64,000 nt of DNA from Rathayibacter sp. VKM Ac-2879 (GTDB lineage Bacteria; Actinomycetota; Actinomycetes; Actinomycetales; Microbacteriaceae), in NCBI RefSeq assembly GCF_015351245.1, contig NZ_JADKSO010000003.1:1-64000 (forward strand), read 5' to 3'. How positions within the stretch are numbered: the stretch's first letter is position 1; every line of letters begins with the position of its first letter. Made by a program: the position numbers and the translations under genes. Below are positions 8,132-16,313 of this stretch, piece after piece. Under the pieces are notes generated by a model. It saw only the letters and a program-made list of their open reading frames with translations. It searched no databases and had not been told where the DNA came from.

Positions 8132-8743
8132 ATGACCGCGGCAGTTGTTCTACGGCAGCGTCTATTCGCCGGCGCGCTCGCGTCATCCCTCCTGACAGGA
8201 ACCGGACTAAACGTTGTCGGTGTCGGTTGTGACGGCAACGACGCCATCTTTCTAAGCCGGGTACATCGCCCACGAGTACTCGTGTTGGACGCGAACCTGA
8301 GTGGTCCGCCGAGGGCGCTGGTCATGGACTCAATCGCGCTTTACGCACCCGCAACCCGCATCTTGGAAATTAGCAGCGACCCCGCGCCCGCTAGCCGTAG
8401 TTCCCTATCGAAGCAGGTGTGGGACGTGCGAGGCTACCAAGAAGAACTCGATGAGCTTGTTCTGGCCGTTGAGTCTGTGGCCAAATCGTCCAAACGTAGC
8501 TCTATTCATGTGAGCACCGGCCCGCAACCGCTACACGTTCGTTCATCCGTACTGACGGGACGAGAGACGGAAGTGCTGACACAACTTGCAGAAGGATTGA
8601 CGAATATTGAGATCGGAGTCGCACTGCACATTAGCGCAGGCACCGTCAAGCGTCATTTGGCGAATATCTACTCGAAGCTTGGGGTCAATTCTCGGGTCGA
8701 AGCACTTCGGCAGGCGTCCGCCCTCGGCGTAGTAAGGCTCTAA
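8132..8743 (+). CDS. LuxR-family response regulator with an atypical receiver
   Basis: 203 residues. The N-terminal 115 residues follow the receiver fold and keep the phospho-acceptor Asp in RVLVLDANLSG. The first strand (AAVVLRQRLF) lacks the acidic pair, and the usual Lys after GY is absent. The C-terminal 65 residues are a classic LuxR helix-turn-helix (LTGRETEVLTQLAEGLTN through GTVKRHLANIYSKLGV). GAGGA six bases before ATG 8132 supports this start. An in-frame ATG at 8081 overlaps the holin-like stop as TGATG and is the alternative. No sensor kinase lies nearby, so it may act without phosphorylation. Confidence 0.8.
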   Translation: MTAAVVLRQRLFAGALASSLLTGTGLNVVGVGCDGNDAIFLSRVHRPRVLVLDANLSGPPRALVMDSIALYAPATRILEISSDPAPASRSSLSKQVWDVRGYQEELDELVLAVESVAKSSKRSSIHVSTGPQPLHVRSSVLTGRETEVLTQLAEGLTNIEIGVALHISAGTVKRHLANIYSKLGVNSRVEALRQASALGVVRL

Positions 8744-8859
8744 CGTCCCAGCGAGCACCTCCAGCGACGTGACCGCCTGCACCGCCAGTAGAGATTTCAT
8801 CCGCGCGGGGCCCGGGATCCAACACTGCGCCCTCGCCGATTGCCCCAATAATCCGGGAC

Positions 8860-8883
8860 TGAAGCGCCCTGGTTTTGTTGGAG
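8860..8883 (+). repeat. Left terminal inverted repeat of the IS3 element
   Basis: It begins TGAAGCGCCCTGG and ends TTGTTGGAG. It matches the reverse complement of 10185-10208 in 20 of 24 positions. Confidence 0.9.
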
Positions 8884-8916
8884 GCTGCTGACCTTGGAAA
8901 CGAGGATGGAGTCGTG

Positions 8917-9258
8917 GTGTCGGATCAGGGATCTGGGAAACCAACAGCACGTTGGTATTCGCCAGAGGAGAAGGCTGCAGCGGTCCGGATGGTGCGCATG
9001 CTGCGGGCGGAGCTGGGGACCGAGCACGGGACGGTCGATCGGGTCGCGTCGCAACTCGGTTGCGGGGTCGAGTCGGTGCGAATGTGGGTCATGCAAGCCG
9101 ATGTCGACGACGGCCACGTCGCGGGCGTGAGCATCGCGGAGGCGCGCCGGGTTCGGGAGCTTGAGCAGGAAGTGCGTGAGTTGCGTCGGGCGAACGAAAT
9201 TTTGACGAGGGCCGCGTCTTTCTTCGGGGCGGAGCTCGACCGCCAACACCGGAAGTAG
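8917..9258 (+). CDS. IS3-family transposase OrfA (DNA-binding subunit)
   Basis: 113 residues. An N-terminal helix-turn-helix (YSPEEKAAAVRMV through VASQLGCGVESVRMWV) is followed by a leucine-zipper-like helix (RVRELEQEVRELRRANEIL) ending in the typical AASFFGAELDR. GGAG upstream supports GTG 8917; GTG 8914 is adjacent. OrfA would bind the terminal repeats and form OrfAB by -1 frameshifting into orfB, which lies in the -1 frame. The subunit itself looks intact. Confidence 0.9.
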   Translation: MSDQGSGKPTARWYSPEEKAAAVRMVRMLRAELGTEHGTVDRVASQLGCGVESVRMWVMQADVDDGHVAGVSIAEARRVRELEQEVRELRRANEILTRAASFFGAELDRQHRK

Positions 9259-10208
9259 TCGCGGTCATCGACGCGAACAAGAACGACGTCGTCGAAGGTC
9301 GACCGCTCGGAGTCGAGCCCATCTGCAGCCTGTTGCAGGTGGCTCCGAGCACGTATTACGCCGCGAAGGACCGTGCCCCGTCAGCGCGGGCGCTCAGCGA
9401 CGCGGTCCTCACCCCGGAGTTAGTGACGCTCTGGAAGACGAACTACTGCGTCTACGGGGTTCGCACACTCTGGAAGAGCGCCCGCCGCGCCGGGATCGAC
9501 ATCGGCCGGGACCAGACAGGCCGACTCATGCGCGCCGCGGGAATCGAAGGCGCGACCCGCTCAAGCGGGTCAAGACCACCCGGCCCGATCCGACCGCCGC
9601 ACGGCACCCTGACCTGGTGAAGCGGGAGTTCACCGCGACGGGCCCGAACCGGCTCTGGGTGACCGATCTGACGTTCGTGCCGACGTGGGCCGGCGTCGCG
9701 TACGTCTGTTTCATCATCGACGTCTTCAGCAGGATGATCGTCGGCTGGCGGTGCGCGTCTCATATGCGCACCGAAATGGTCCTCGACGCAATCGAGATGG
9801 CCCGCTGGTCACGCGGTCGCCACCATGAGAATCTGCGCTGTCACAGCGACGCGGGATCTCAATTCACATCTATTCGCTACGGCGAACGACTGGCCGAGAT
9901 CGGCGCCACCCCGTCGATCGGAACCGTCGGCGACAGCTATGACAATGCTCTCGCCGAGACCGTCAACGGCTATTACACGACCGAACTCGTCCGCGGACCC
10001 GCCCGCCCCGGCCCGGGGAAGACGGTCGAGGACCCCGAGCTCACGACCCTCGGGTGGGTGCACTGGCACAACACCAAGCGTCTCCACGGCTACCTCAGGG
10101 ACATCCCACCCATGGAGTTCGAGCACGCGTTCTATGCTGTCCAAACCGACCGCGATCCGCTGGCGGGAATCAAAGAGCGCGAATCTCCAACGGACCCAGG
10201 GCGCTTCA
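9240..10208 (+). pseudogene. IS3-family transposase OrfB, frameshifted
   Basis: The rve/DDE integrase half of the transposase. Reading in the -1 frame of orfA gives GVEPICSLLQVAPSTYY and YCVYGVRTLWKSARRAG, which stops at 9620. The second half, in another frame from about 9563, contains WVTDLTF (first Asp), CHSDAGSQFTS (second Asp), YDNALAETVNG (Glu) and WVHWHNTKRLHGYL. The change of frame fits loss of one base in the codon before AAGCGGGTC at 9563. The normal stop is also missing, so the second frame runs on past the right inverted repeat. Confidence 0.9.
10185..10208 (+). repeat. Right terminal inverted repeat of the IS3 element
   Basis: It reads CTCCAACGGACCC and ends in CAGGGCGCTTCA. It is the partner of 8860-8883. 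Confidence 0.9.
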
Positions 10209-10314
10209 ACTACCGTTTCAGTTCCACGGCCAGCGTTCATTCGCCATGCTTCCACGCCAGGCGCACTCCCATAAGCCGGAGGAAGTGCACGTCCTCATCG
10301 AGCGCTGTAGCCCC

Positions 10315-10690
10315 GGCCCACGGCATCGAGCTCGCGATGGACGGCTCCGTCGACGTGCCTGCGCTGAAGGTCAAGCTCGAGCAGACCACGCTACAAAAAG
10401 ATGCGCTCGCCGAGAAACTCAGCGAGGGAGATGAACGACTCGAGTACGGAGCGGAGAAGGCCGCAGCCTATGTAGAACTCCTAGCGGATCCGGGCGCACT
10501 GTACCGAGGAACCACCGATCCGGTCCGCCGCGACCTGCTTCTGGCGTTCTTCACCCGCATGATCGTCGAGATCGATGACGACCGCGCCCTCGAACTCAGC
10601 AGTGACCGCAACACGGCGAACGCCGCCGTCCACCGACTGGCCGGGCATATCACCGAACACCCATCCGAGACAGCGGAACAGACACAAAAA
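10315..10690 (+). pseudogene. C-terminal relic of a large serine recombinase
   Basis: The frame shows a coiled-coil stretch (ALKVKLEQTTLQKDALAEKL) and then YVELLADPGALYRG, VRRDLLLAFFTRMIVEIDDD. This is the pattern of the C-terminal coiled coil and tail of large serine integrases. The catalytic, recombinase and zinc-ribbon parts are absent. The IS3 element lies directly upstream and may have displaced them. There is no proper stop: the frame runs into the tRNA-Gln terminator. The left limit is approximate. It suggests that the accessory region was once an integrative element. Confidence 0.65.
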
Positions 10691-10714
10691 AGCCCCGGCA
10701 CTCCTGCCGGGGCT
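10686..10714 (-). terminator. Intrinsic terminator downstream of tRNA-Gln
   Basis: On the minus strand, a perfect 10-bp GC-rich stem (arms 10691-10700 and 10705-10714) with a 4-base loop is followed by a run of six T. It lies about 55 bases past the tRNA 3' end and should end that transcript. Confidence 0.85.
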
Positions 10715-10769
10715 CCCGAAATGTACGAACTTTGGTCTACTCGTTCTCTTGGTTCGAGTAAGACGCATC

Positions 10770-10844
10770 TGGCTGGGGTACCTGGACTCGAACCAAGAAC
10801 AACTGAACCAGAATCAGCCGTGTTGCCAATTACACCATACCCCA
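10770..10844 (-). tRNA. tRNA-Gln (anticodon CUG)
   Basis: A cloverleaf folds with acceptor TGGGGTA/TACCCCA, D arm with TAATTGGCAA, anticodon stem GCTGA/TCAGT, loop TTCTGGT (anticodon CTG), T arm with GGTTCGAGTCC, and encoded CCA (10770-10772). It marks the border between the accessory region on the left and core genes on the right. Confidence 0.95.
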
Positions 10845-10918
10845 ATGGCCATCCGAAGGTGCCTTCGTGGCCCTGCGGCGAGCGGAACGAGTCCCGAGCG
10901 CCGAGGTACGACAGTACC

Positions 10919-11917
10919 CTATGGCCGCACGCTGCCCAAATCCGGCCCGTGGATCGCGAAGATCTCCGACTCAGGGGCCGCCTCGCCCAGGCGCGCGCGC
11001 ACGAGATCGCGGTTGACAGCGGAGGCGACCTGGGCTCCCGACCCCGCCGCGACGATCAGCTGCTGCGGCCCGGGCGCGGTGACCTCGCCCGCTCCGTAGA
11101 GTCCGGGCACCGAGGTGCGTCCGCCGGCGTCGACGCGAAGGAACCCTTCGGCGTCGCGGGCGGGACCGGCCGCATCGAGGAAGTCGAGCACGGGCACCCA
11201 CACGGGCCGCACGAAGGCTCCGGTGCGCGGGACGACATCGCCGTCGCTCAGCGCGACCCCGGTCATCTCGGCGAGCTCGCCGACGAGATCGGCGACCGGG
11301 CGGCGCTCGACGCGCACGCCGATCGAGCCGAGCAGGGACTCGTCGGCATCGCTGACGACTCCCGTGCCGTTCGTGAACACCACGAGGTCGGTCGACCACT
11401 GCGAGAGGAGCATCGCTCGCTCGGCGAGGTCGTCCGTCTCGCCGATGAGGGCGAGCGCCTCGCCCGCCTTCTCGTAACCGTCGCACTCCATGCAGCTGTG
11501 CACAGCAGTGCCGTAGTAGGCGCGGAGGCTCGGCAGGGCCGGGAGTCGCTCGGAAAGCCCGGCGGCGACCACCACGGCCGTCGCGACGACGGAGCGGTCG
11601 GCGGAACCGCGTACGCCGCGCGCGGAGACGACGAACTCGCCTCCCGAGCGCTCGACGCCGGTGACGAGGGCCATGCCGACCTCGGCGGCCTCGTAGCGCT
11701 CGAACTCCTCGCGACCGAGGCGCCGCAGTTCGAGGGGCGAGATGCCGTCGCGGGTGAGGAAGCCGTGCGAGTGCAGGGTCGCTGCGTTGCGCGGGCGGCT
11801 GCTGTCGAGGAGGAGGACGCTGCGGCGCGCGCGCACCAGGTTGAGGGCCGCCGAGAGCCCCGCGGGACCCGCGCCGATCACGACGACGTCGTAGCGGCCT
11901 CCGATCGCCTCCCCCAC
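10919..11917 (-). CDS. Thioredoxin-reductase-like FAD oxidoreductase
   Basis: 332 residues from a GTG two bases past the gltX stop, so it is probably cotranscribed with gltX. The N-terminus has the FAD dinucleotide fold (VVVIGAGPAGLSAALNL). A redox motif CMECDG sits where thioredoxin reductases carry CATCDG, and the C-terminus has the FAD-contacting GLYGAGEVT and QQLIVAAGSGAQVA. The NADPH loop reads ALIGETDDLAE and lacks the usual GGGDSA, so the electron donor or partner may differ from classic TrxB. No thioredoxin gene is adjacent. The frame is open further upstream, but that part is antisense-like sequence within gltX. Confidence 0.85.
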   Translation of the reverse strand: MGEAIGGRYDVVVIGAGPAGLSAALNLVRARRSVLLLDSSRPRNAATLHSHGFLTRDGISPLELRRLGREEFERYEAAEVGMALVTGVERSGGEFVVSARGVRGSADRSVVATAVVVAAGLSERLPALPSLRAYYGTAVHSCMECDGYEKAGEALALIGETDDLAERAMLLSQWSTDLVVFTNGTGVVSDADESLLGSIGVRVERRPVADLVGELAEMTGVALSDGDVVPRTGAFVRPVWVPVLDFLDAAGPARDAEGFLRVDAGGRTSVPGLYGAGEVTAPGPQQLIVAAGSGAQVASAVNRDLVRARLGEAAPESEIFAIHGPDLGSVRP

Positions 11918-11919
11918 GC

Positions 11920-13476
11920 TCAGGCCTGTCGCGAGGCGGTGAGGTGGGCCGAGAGCTGGTCGAGGCGCGCGAGCGACTCGCGCTTGCCGAGGATCTCCAT
12001 CGACTCGAACAGCGGAGGCGAGACGCGGCGCCCCGAGATCGCGGTGCGCAGCGGGCCGTAGGCGATGCGCGACTTCAGGCCCAGCCCTTCGATGAGCGCG
12101 GAGGCGAGCGCCTCCTGGACCGAGGCGGTCAGCCACTCCGACTCGGGCACGAGCTCGAGCGCGCCGACGGACGCGGCGAGAACCTCGCCGGCGTTCGCGG
12201 GCAGGCCCTTCAGCGCGTCCTCGTCGTAGCTGAGCGCATCGGCCGTGGTGAACAGGAACCCGAGCATGCCGGGAGCCTCGCCGAGCAGACCGATCCGCTC
12301 CTGCACGAGCGGCGCCGCGGCGTCGAGCACGGCGCGCTGCTCGGCGCCCGGCGCCCCCTCGAGCACCCCCGCTGCCACGAGGTAGGGGATGGTCCGCTCG
12401 GTGAAATCGTCGACCGCGAGGAGGCGGATGTGGTCGCCGTTGATCGACTCGGCCTTCTTGAGGTCGAAGCGCGCCGGGTTGGGGTTGACGTCGACGACGT
12501 CGAACGCCGCGACCATCTCGTCGATCGAGAAGACGTCGCGATCGTGGGTGAGCGACCAGCCCAGCAGGGCCAGGTAGTTGACCAGGCCCTCGGGGATGAA
12601 GCCCCGGTCACGGTGATGGAAGAGGTTCGAGGAGGGGTCGCGCTTGGAGAGCTTCTTGTTTCCGTCGCCCATCACGTAGGGCAGGTGGCCGAAGCGCGGC
12701 ACGAAGGTGGTGACCCCGATGTCGATGAGCGCGTGGTAGAGCGCGATCTGGCGCGCGGTCGAGGGCAGGATGTCCTCGCCGCGGAGCACGTGCGTGATCT
12801 GCATGAGCGCGTCGTCGACCGGGTTCACGAGCGTGTAGAGCGGCTGCCCGTTGGGGCGGACGACGACGAAGTCGCTGAAGGAGCCGGCCGGGAAGGTGAT
12901 CGGGCCGCGGACCAGGTCGTCGAACGAGAGATCGGCGTCGGGGACACGCAGGCGCAGAGCCGGCTGACGGCCCTCGGCGCGGAAGGCGGCGCGCTGCTCC
13001 TCGGTGAGCCCGCGGTCGTGGTTGTCGTAGCCGTGCTGCTTCGCGCGACCGGCAGCCTCATTGCGCGCGTCGATCTCCTCCGCCGTGGAGTAGCTCTCGT
13101 AGAGGTGCCCGGAGGCGAGCAGGCGCGCGATCACGTCGAGGTAGACGTCGGTGCGCTCGGACTGACGGTACGGGCCGTGCGGGCCGCCGACCCCGACGCC
13201 CTCGTCCCAGTCGAGTCGCAGCCAGCGCAGGGCGTCGAGGATCTGCTCGACACTCTCCTCGCTGTCGCGCGCGGCGTCGGTGTCCTCGATCCGGAACACG
13301 AAGGTGCCCCCCGTGTGCCGCGCATACGCCCAGTTGAACAGGGCGGTGCGGATGAGTCCGACGTGGGGGGTGCCGGTCGGCGACGGGCAGAAGCGGACGC
13401 GGACGTCGCTCCCGGTCGCGGTGGTGAACGGGTGCGCGTCCGGCGCGCGATCCAGGGGCGGAGTGAGCTCAGACAT
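11920..13476 (-). CDS. gltX: Glutamate--tRNA ligase
   Basis: 518 residues. Class I synthetase that charges tRNA-Glu. It has the HIGH-type motif in [20 protein letters not shown] near residue 32, FRIEDTD, and the KMSKS-type KKLSKRD near residue 272. Length is slightly above the usual 480-500, with about 25 extra residues at the N-terminus. The ATG at 13476 faces a 204-base gap to the divergent sigma-factor gene. In actinobacteria this enzyme is often nondiscriminating and also charges tRNA-Gln, but the specificity cannot be read here. Confidence 0.97.
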   Translation of the reverse strand: MSELTPPLDRAPDAHPFTTATGSDVRVRFCPSPTGTPHVGLIRTALFNWAYARHTGGTFVFRIEDTDAARDSEESVEQILDALRWLRLDWDEGVGVGGPHGPYRQSERTDVYLDVIARLLASGHLYESYSTAEEIDARNEAAGRAKQHGYDNHDRGLTEEQRAAFRAEGRQPALRLRVPDADLSFDDLVRGPITFPAGSFSDFVVVRPNGQPLYTLVNPVDDALMQITHVLRGEDILPSTARQIALYHALIDIGVTTFVPRFGHLPYVMGDGNKKLSKRDPSSNLFHHRDRGFIPEGLVNYLALLGWSLTHDRDVFSIDEMVAAFDVVDVNPNPARFDLKKAESINGDHIRLLAVDDFTERTIPYLVAAGVLEGAPGAEQRAVLDAAAPLVQERIGLLGEAPGMLGFLFTTADALSYDEDALKGLPANAGEVLAASVGALELVPESEWLTASVQEALASALIEGLGLKSRIAYGPLRTAISGRRVSPPLFESMEILGKRESLARLDQLSAHLTASRQA

Positions 13477-13680
13477 ACGAGGGGAATCCTACCGGCGACG
13501 CCGAGCACGCGCCCCGGCGGGTGCCTCGCCGCATACCCCGGCGCACTGCTCCGAGTCAACCGACTCGACCACGAGAAGGAGCAGTGGTGCGCTGGGCCCG
13601 GGCCCGTCGAGTCGTCCGAGTCGCGCAGCACGCCGCACCGGAGACTCCCTTCGGCGTGCCCGGAAGGAGCACGCATCAGC

Positions 13681-14562
13681 ATGATCGACCTCGACACCGC
13701 AACGGACCGACCCCTCGGGCTCAGCGAGAGCGCCCGGGAGGAGAAGGACGCGCGCACCCTCTCCCTGTTCCACGAAGCGGCCGGCGCAAGCGGTGCAGAG
13801 GGCGATCGGATCCGCGAGCGGATCGTGCTCGACCACCTCGGTCTGGCCGAGGCGATGGCCCGACGCGTGTCGCGAGGAGGAGGCGACTGGGCGGAGCTGC
13901 GCCAGGTCGCCTACGTGGGCTTGGTCAAGGCGGCATCACGATTCACTCCCGAGCGCGGTGCAAGCTTCGCGGCCTTCGCGGTGCCGACGATCACCGGCGA
14001 GCTCAAGCGGCACCTCCGCGATCTGGGCTGGACGATCCGTCCGCCGCGAGGAGTGCAGGACCTGCACCGGCGCTCGGTCGTGGTCGCGGACGAACTCGCG
14101 CAGGAGCTCGGGCGACAGCCCGGCGACCACGAGATCGCGCGACGCCTCGGAGTGAGCGCCGCGGAGGTCGCCGACGCGCGCAGCGCCGGGCACCCGCTCT
14201 CGCTCGATGAGACCGTGGGCGCGGGTGAGAGCGGTGTGCGGCTCGGCGACACGCTCGGCGGGGAGGACGAGCGCCTCCTCGAGATCGACCGGCGGCACGG
14301 GCTCGCCGAGGCCCTCGCCGAGCTCGACGACGGGCAGCGCGAGCTGCTGAGCATGCGTTTCGTCGAGGAACGGACGCAGCAGCAGATCGCGGACGCCCTC
14401 GGGATCACCCAGATGCAGGTGTCGCGTCTCCAGCGCCGGATCCTCGCGCAGCTGGCCGAACGTCTCGGAGCGCCTTCGCGCCGGCATCAGCCCCGCGCAC
14501 CGCGGGCGCGCGTCGCGACGGTCACGCCGGTGCAACCGGCCGCTCAGCTGCGCTCGGCCTGA
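13681..14562 (+). CDS. Alternative sigma factor, SigB/SigF/SigG type
   Basis: 293 residues. Region 2 is clear (DHLGLAEAMARRVSRGGGDW, YVGLVKAASRFTPERGASFAAFAVPTI, GELKRHLRDLGWTIRPPR), region 3 follows (ELGRQPGDHEIARRLGVSAAEV), and region 4 (RELLSMRFVEERTQQQIADALGITQMQVSRLQRRIL) is complete. Region 1.1 is absent, as in group 3 stress/sporulation sigma factors. GGAAGGAG precedes ATG 13681. No anti-sigma or anti-anti-sigma gene is next to it. Its last 41 bases overlap the 3' end of the convergent GT9 gene. Regulon unknown. Confidence 0.9.
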   Translation: MIDLDTATDRPLGLSESAREEKDARTLSLFHEAAGASGAEGDRIRERIVLDHLGLAEAMARRVSRGGGDWAELRQVAYVGLVKAASRFTPERGASFAAFAVPTITGELKRHLRDLGWTIRPPRGVQDLHRRSVVVADELAQELGRQPGDHEIARRLGVSAAEVADARSAGHPLSLDETVGAGESGVRLGDTLGGEDERLLEIDRRHGLAEALAELDDGQRELLSMRFVEERTQQQIADALGITQMQVSRLQRRILAQLAERLGAPSRRHQPRAPRARVATVTPVQPAAQLRSA

Positions 14563-15568
14563 CCCTGGGTACCCCTCCCGCGCGCGAGCGAGCCCCCTCC
14601 CGCGCGGGCAGGGAGGCGAGGGCCGCGAGCACGTCGTCGACCTGCACGGCCAGCAGTGCCGGATCGGGTTCCGCCGAGAAGACATCGCCGCGGCGCAGCG
14701 ACGCGTCGGTGAGCACGACGTGCGGCCCGGAGGCGGGCGGTCCCCACGCCTCGGGCGAGGCCGGACCGAAGATCACGACCGAGGGGACGGCGTAGGCCGA
14801 CGCGAGATGAGCGGCGCCGGTATCGACGGTAACGACGAGTTCGGCCGCAGCGACGACGGCCGCGAACTCGACGAGGTCGACGGCTCCCGCGAGCACCTCC
14901 CCCGTGCCGGCCAGCTCGGCGACGCGGGAGGCGCGAGCGGCCTCGTTAGCGCCTCCCGTGTAGACGACGCGGCGGCCCTCGGCGGCGAGCGCGCGGGAGA
15001 CCTCGGCGAAACGCTCCTCCGGCCACTCCCGCGAACCGTAGAAGGCGCCGATGTGCACGACGGCTGCTCCCGCGACAGGCGCTGGCGCCTCCGGGATCCT
15101 GATCGCGACGTCGTCCGGGTCGGCGTCGAGGCCGATCGAGCCGACCAGGCGGGCCCAGCGTGCGCGTTCGAGTTCGCCGTCGATCCAAAGCGGACGCGGA
15201 TCGCCGGGCCCAGCACCGGGGTCGAGGGCCGGCACACGGAACTCGAGCGTGCGCTGCGGGGCGATCTCGCGCAGCCGCCGCCGCGACTCCGGCCCGTTTC
15301 CGTGCAGGTTGACGGCGAGCTCGGTCCGCCCCTGGTCGATCGGGAGCGGGTCGTCGAGGCCGTGCAGAGTGGGCACGAGGGCGTCGACCCCCTCGACGAG
15401 GTCGACGATCGGCTCGAGCCAGGGCGTCGTGGCCAGGACCAGCCGATGCTCGGGAAAGCCGCGCCGCAGCGCCTTCAGAGCCGGGACGGCGACAAGCAGG
15501 TCGCCGAGCTTGAGGGCACGGAGGGCGAGAATCTCCGGGGTGCCGTCCGGAGCGGCGAGAGCGAGCAA
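14522..15568 (-). CDS. GT9 (heptosyltransferase-like) glycosyltransferase
   Basis: 348 residues with the GT9/ADP-heptose:LPS heptosyltransferase fold. The N-terminus is LRALKLGDLLVAVPALKALRRGFP. The C-terminal nucleotide-sugar site is VVTVDTGAAHLASAYAVPSVVIFG. There is no signal or membrane segment, so it acts on the cytoplasmic face. It is divergent from gmhB, whose GTG is 155 bases away, and belongs with the heptose genes. The acceptor is unknown; in a Gram-positive cell this cannot be lipopolysaccharide. The C-terminal coding end overlaps the sigma-factor gene on the opposite strand. Confidence 0.88.
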   Translation of the reverse strand: MLALAAPDGTPEILALRALKLGDLLVAVPALKALRRGFPEHRLVLATTPWLEPIVDLVEGVDALVPTLHGLDDPLPIDQGRTELAVNLHGNGPESRRRLREIAPQRTLEFRVPALDPGAGPGDPRPLWIDGELERARWARLVGSIGLDADPDDVAIRIPEAPAPVAGAAVVHIGAFYGSREWPEERFAEVSRALAAEGRRVVYTGGANEAARASRVAELAGTGEVLAGAVDLVEFAAVVAAAELVVTVDTGAAHLASAYAVPSVVIFGPASPEAWGPPASGPHVVLTDASLRRGDVFSAEPDPALLAVQVDDVLAALASLPAREGARSRAGGVPRVRPSAAERPVAPA

Positions 15569-15722
15569 GGCGCCTCCTTCCTGTCACGGTCCCGGTACCC
15601 CGCGGAGCGAGGCTCAGACGCGCCAGGAGGATCCGGCCGACGCCCTGCGCATCGACGCGCCCGAGCCGACGACTTCTCCTCCTCCGCGGTTTACAACCCC
15701 GCGCAGGGGGTACGAGAAGGAG

Positions 15723-16313
15723 GTGAGCCAGCCGATCCCCCGCACCGCGCCAAGCGACAACGACACGCGCCGGGCGAGCCCTCAGCTCCGGGGGATCCTC
15801 TTCGACCGCGACGCGACCCTCATCGTCGATGTGCCCTACAACGGCGACCCGGAGCGGGTCGAGCCGATGCCGACGGCCCTCGACGCGGTCGAGCGCGCTC
15901 GGGAAGCACAGCTCGCGGTGGGAGTCGTCACGAACCAGTCCGGCATCGCCCGCGGCATCATCGACCGCGCACAGGCCGAGGCGGTGAACCGTCGCGTCGA
16001 CGAGCTCTTCGGCGGCTTCGACGTGTGGATGCTGTGCCCGCACGCTCCCGGAGACGGCTGCGCCTGCCGCAAGCCCGCGCCCGGGATGGTCCTCGGCGCC
16101 GCAGAGGCGCTCGGGCTGCCCGCCGACACCCTCGCCGTGATCGGCGACATCGGCGCCGACGTGGGCGCCGCGACGGCCGCCGGCGCCCGCGGCGTGCTGG
16201 TGCCGACTCCGATCACCCGCGCCGAGGAGGTCGCGGCGGCCGAGGTGTGCGCGCCCACCCTCCTCGAAGCGGTCGAGCTGCTGCTCGCCGCACAGCCGGA
16301 GGACACGGAGTGA
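15723..16313 (+). CDS. gmhB: D-glycero-D-manno-heptose 1,7-bisphosphate phosphatase
   Basis: 196 residues of a HAD-IIIA phosphatase: LFDRDATLI (catalytic DxDxT), VTNQSGIARG, the zinc-loop Cys residues in MLCPHAPGDGCACRKPAPGM, and VIGDIGADVGAATAAG. It removes the C7... C1/C7 bisphosphate to give heptose 1-phosphate in nucleotide-heptose synthesis. The start is doubtful: the GTG at 15723 is immediately preceded by AAGGAG with no spacing, and no better start is in frame. It is the first gene of a tightly overlapped unit; its stop overlaps the next start as GTGA. Anomer preference (alpha or beta) cannot be told. Confidence 0.88.
   Translation: MSQPIPRTAPSDNDTRRASPQLRGILFDRDATLIVDVPYNGDPERVEPMPTALDAVERAREAQLAVGVVTNQSGIARGIIDRAQAEAVNRRVDELFGGFDVWMLCPHAPGDGCACRKPAPGMVLGAAEALGLPADTLAVIGDIGADVGAATAAGARGVLVPTPITRAEEVAAAEVCAPTLLEAVELLLAAQPEDTE

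Larger units (their letters stand above)
8860..10208 (+). mobile_element. IS3-family insertion sequence, about 1349 bp, inactivated
   Basis: The ends are inverted repeats of the type TGAAGCGCCCTGG, with 20 of 24 bases matching. Between them lie orfA and orfB of an IS3-family DDE transposase in the usual 0/-1 frame arrangement. orfB carries a one-base deletion near 9563, so the element cannot make an intact transposase. The flanks share only AC on each side, so I see no convincing 3-5 bp target duplication. Confidence 0.9.

Noticed and set aside
8854-10212. Target-site duplication of the IS3 element
   Set aside because: Only AC is shared by the flanks. Two bases are not enough for a claim, and IS3 elements normally make 3-5.
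10919-12136. N-terminal extension of the TrxR-like protein into gltX
   Set aside because: The added 73 residues are Arg/Pro/Ala noise inside gltX on the same strand in another frame. The FAD fold starts right after GTG 11917.
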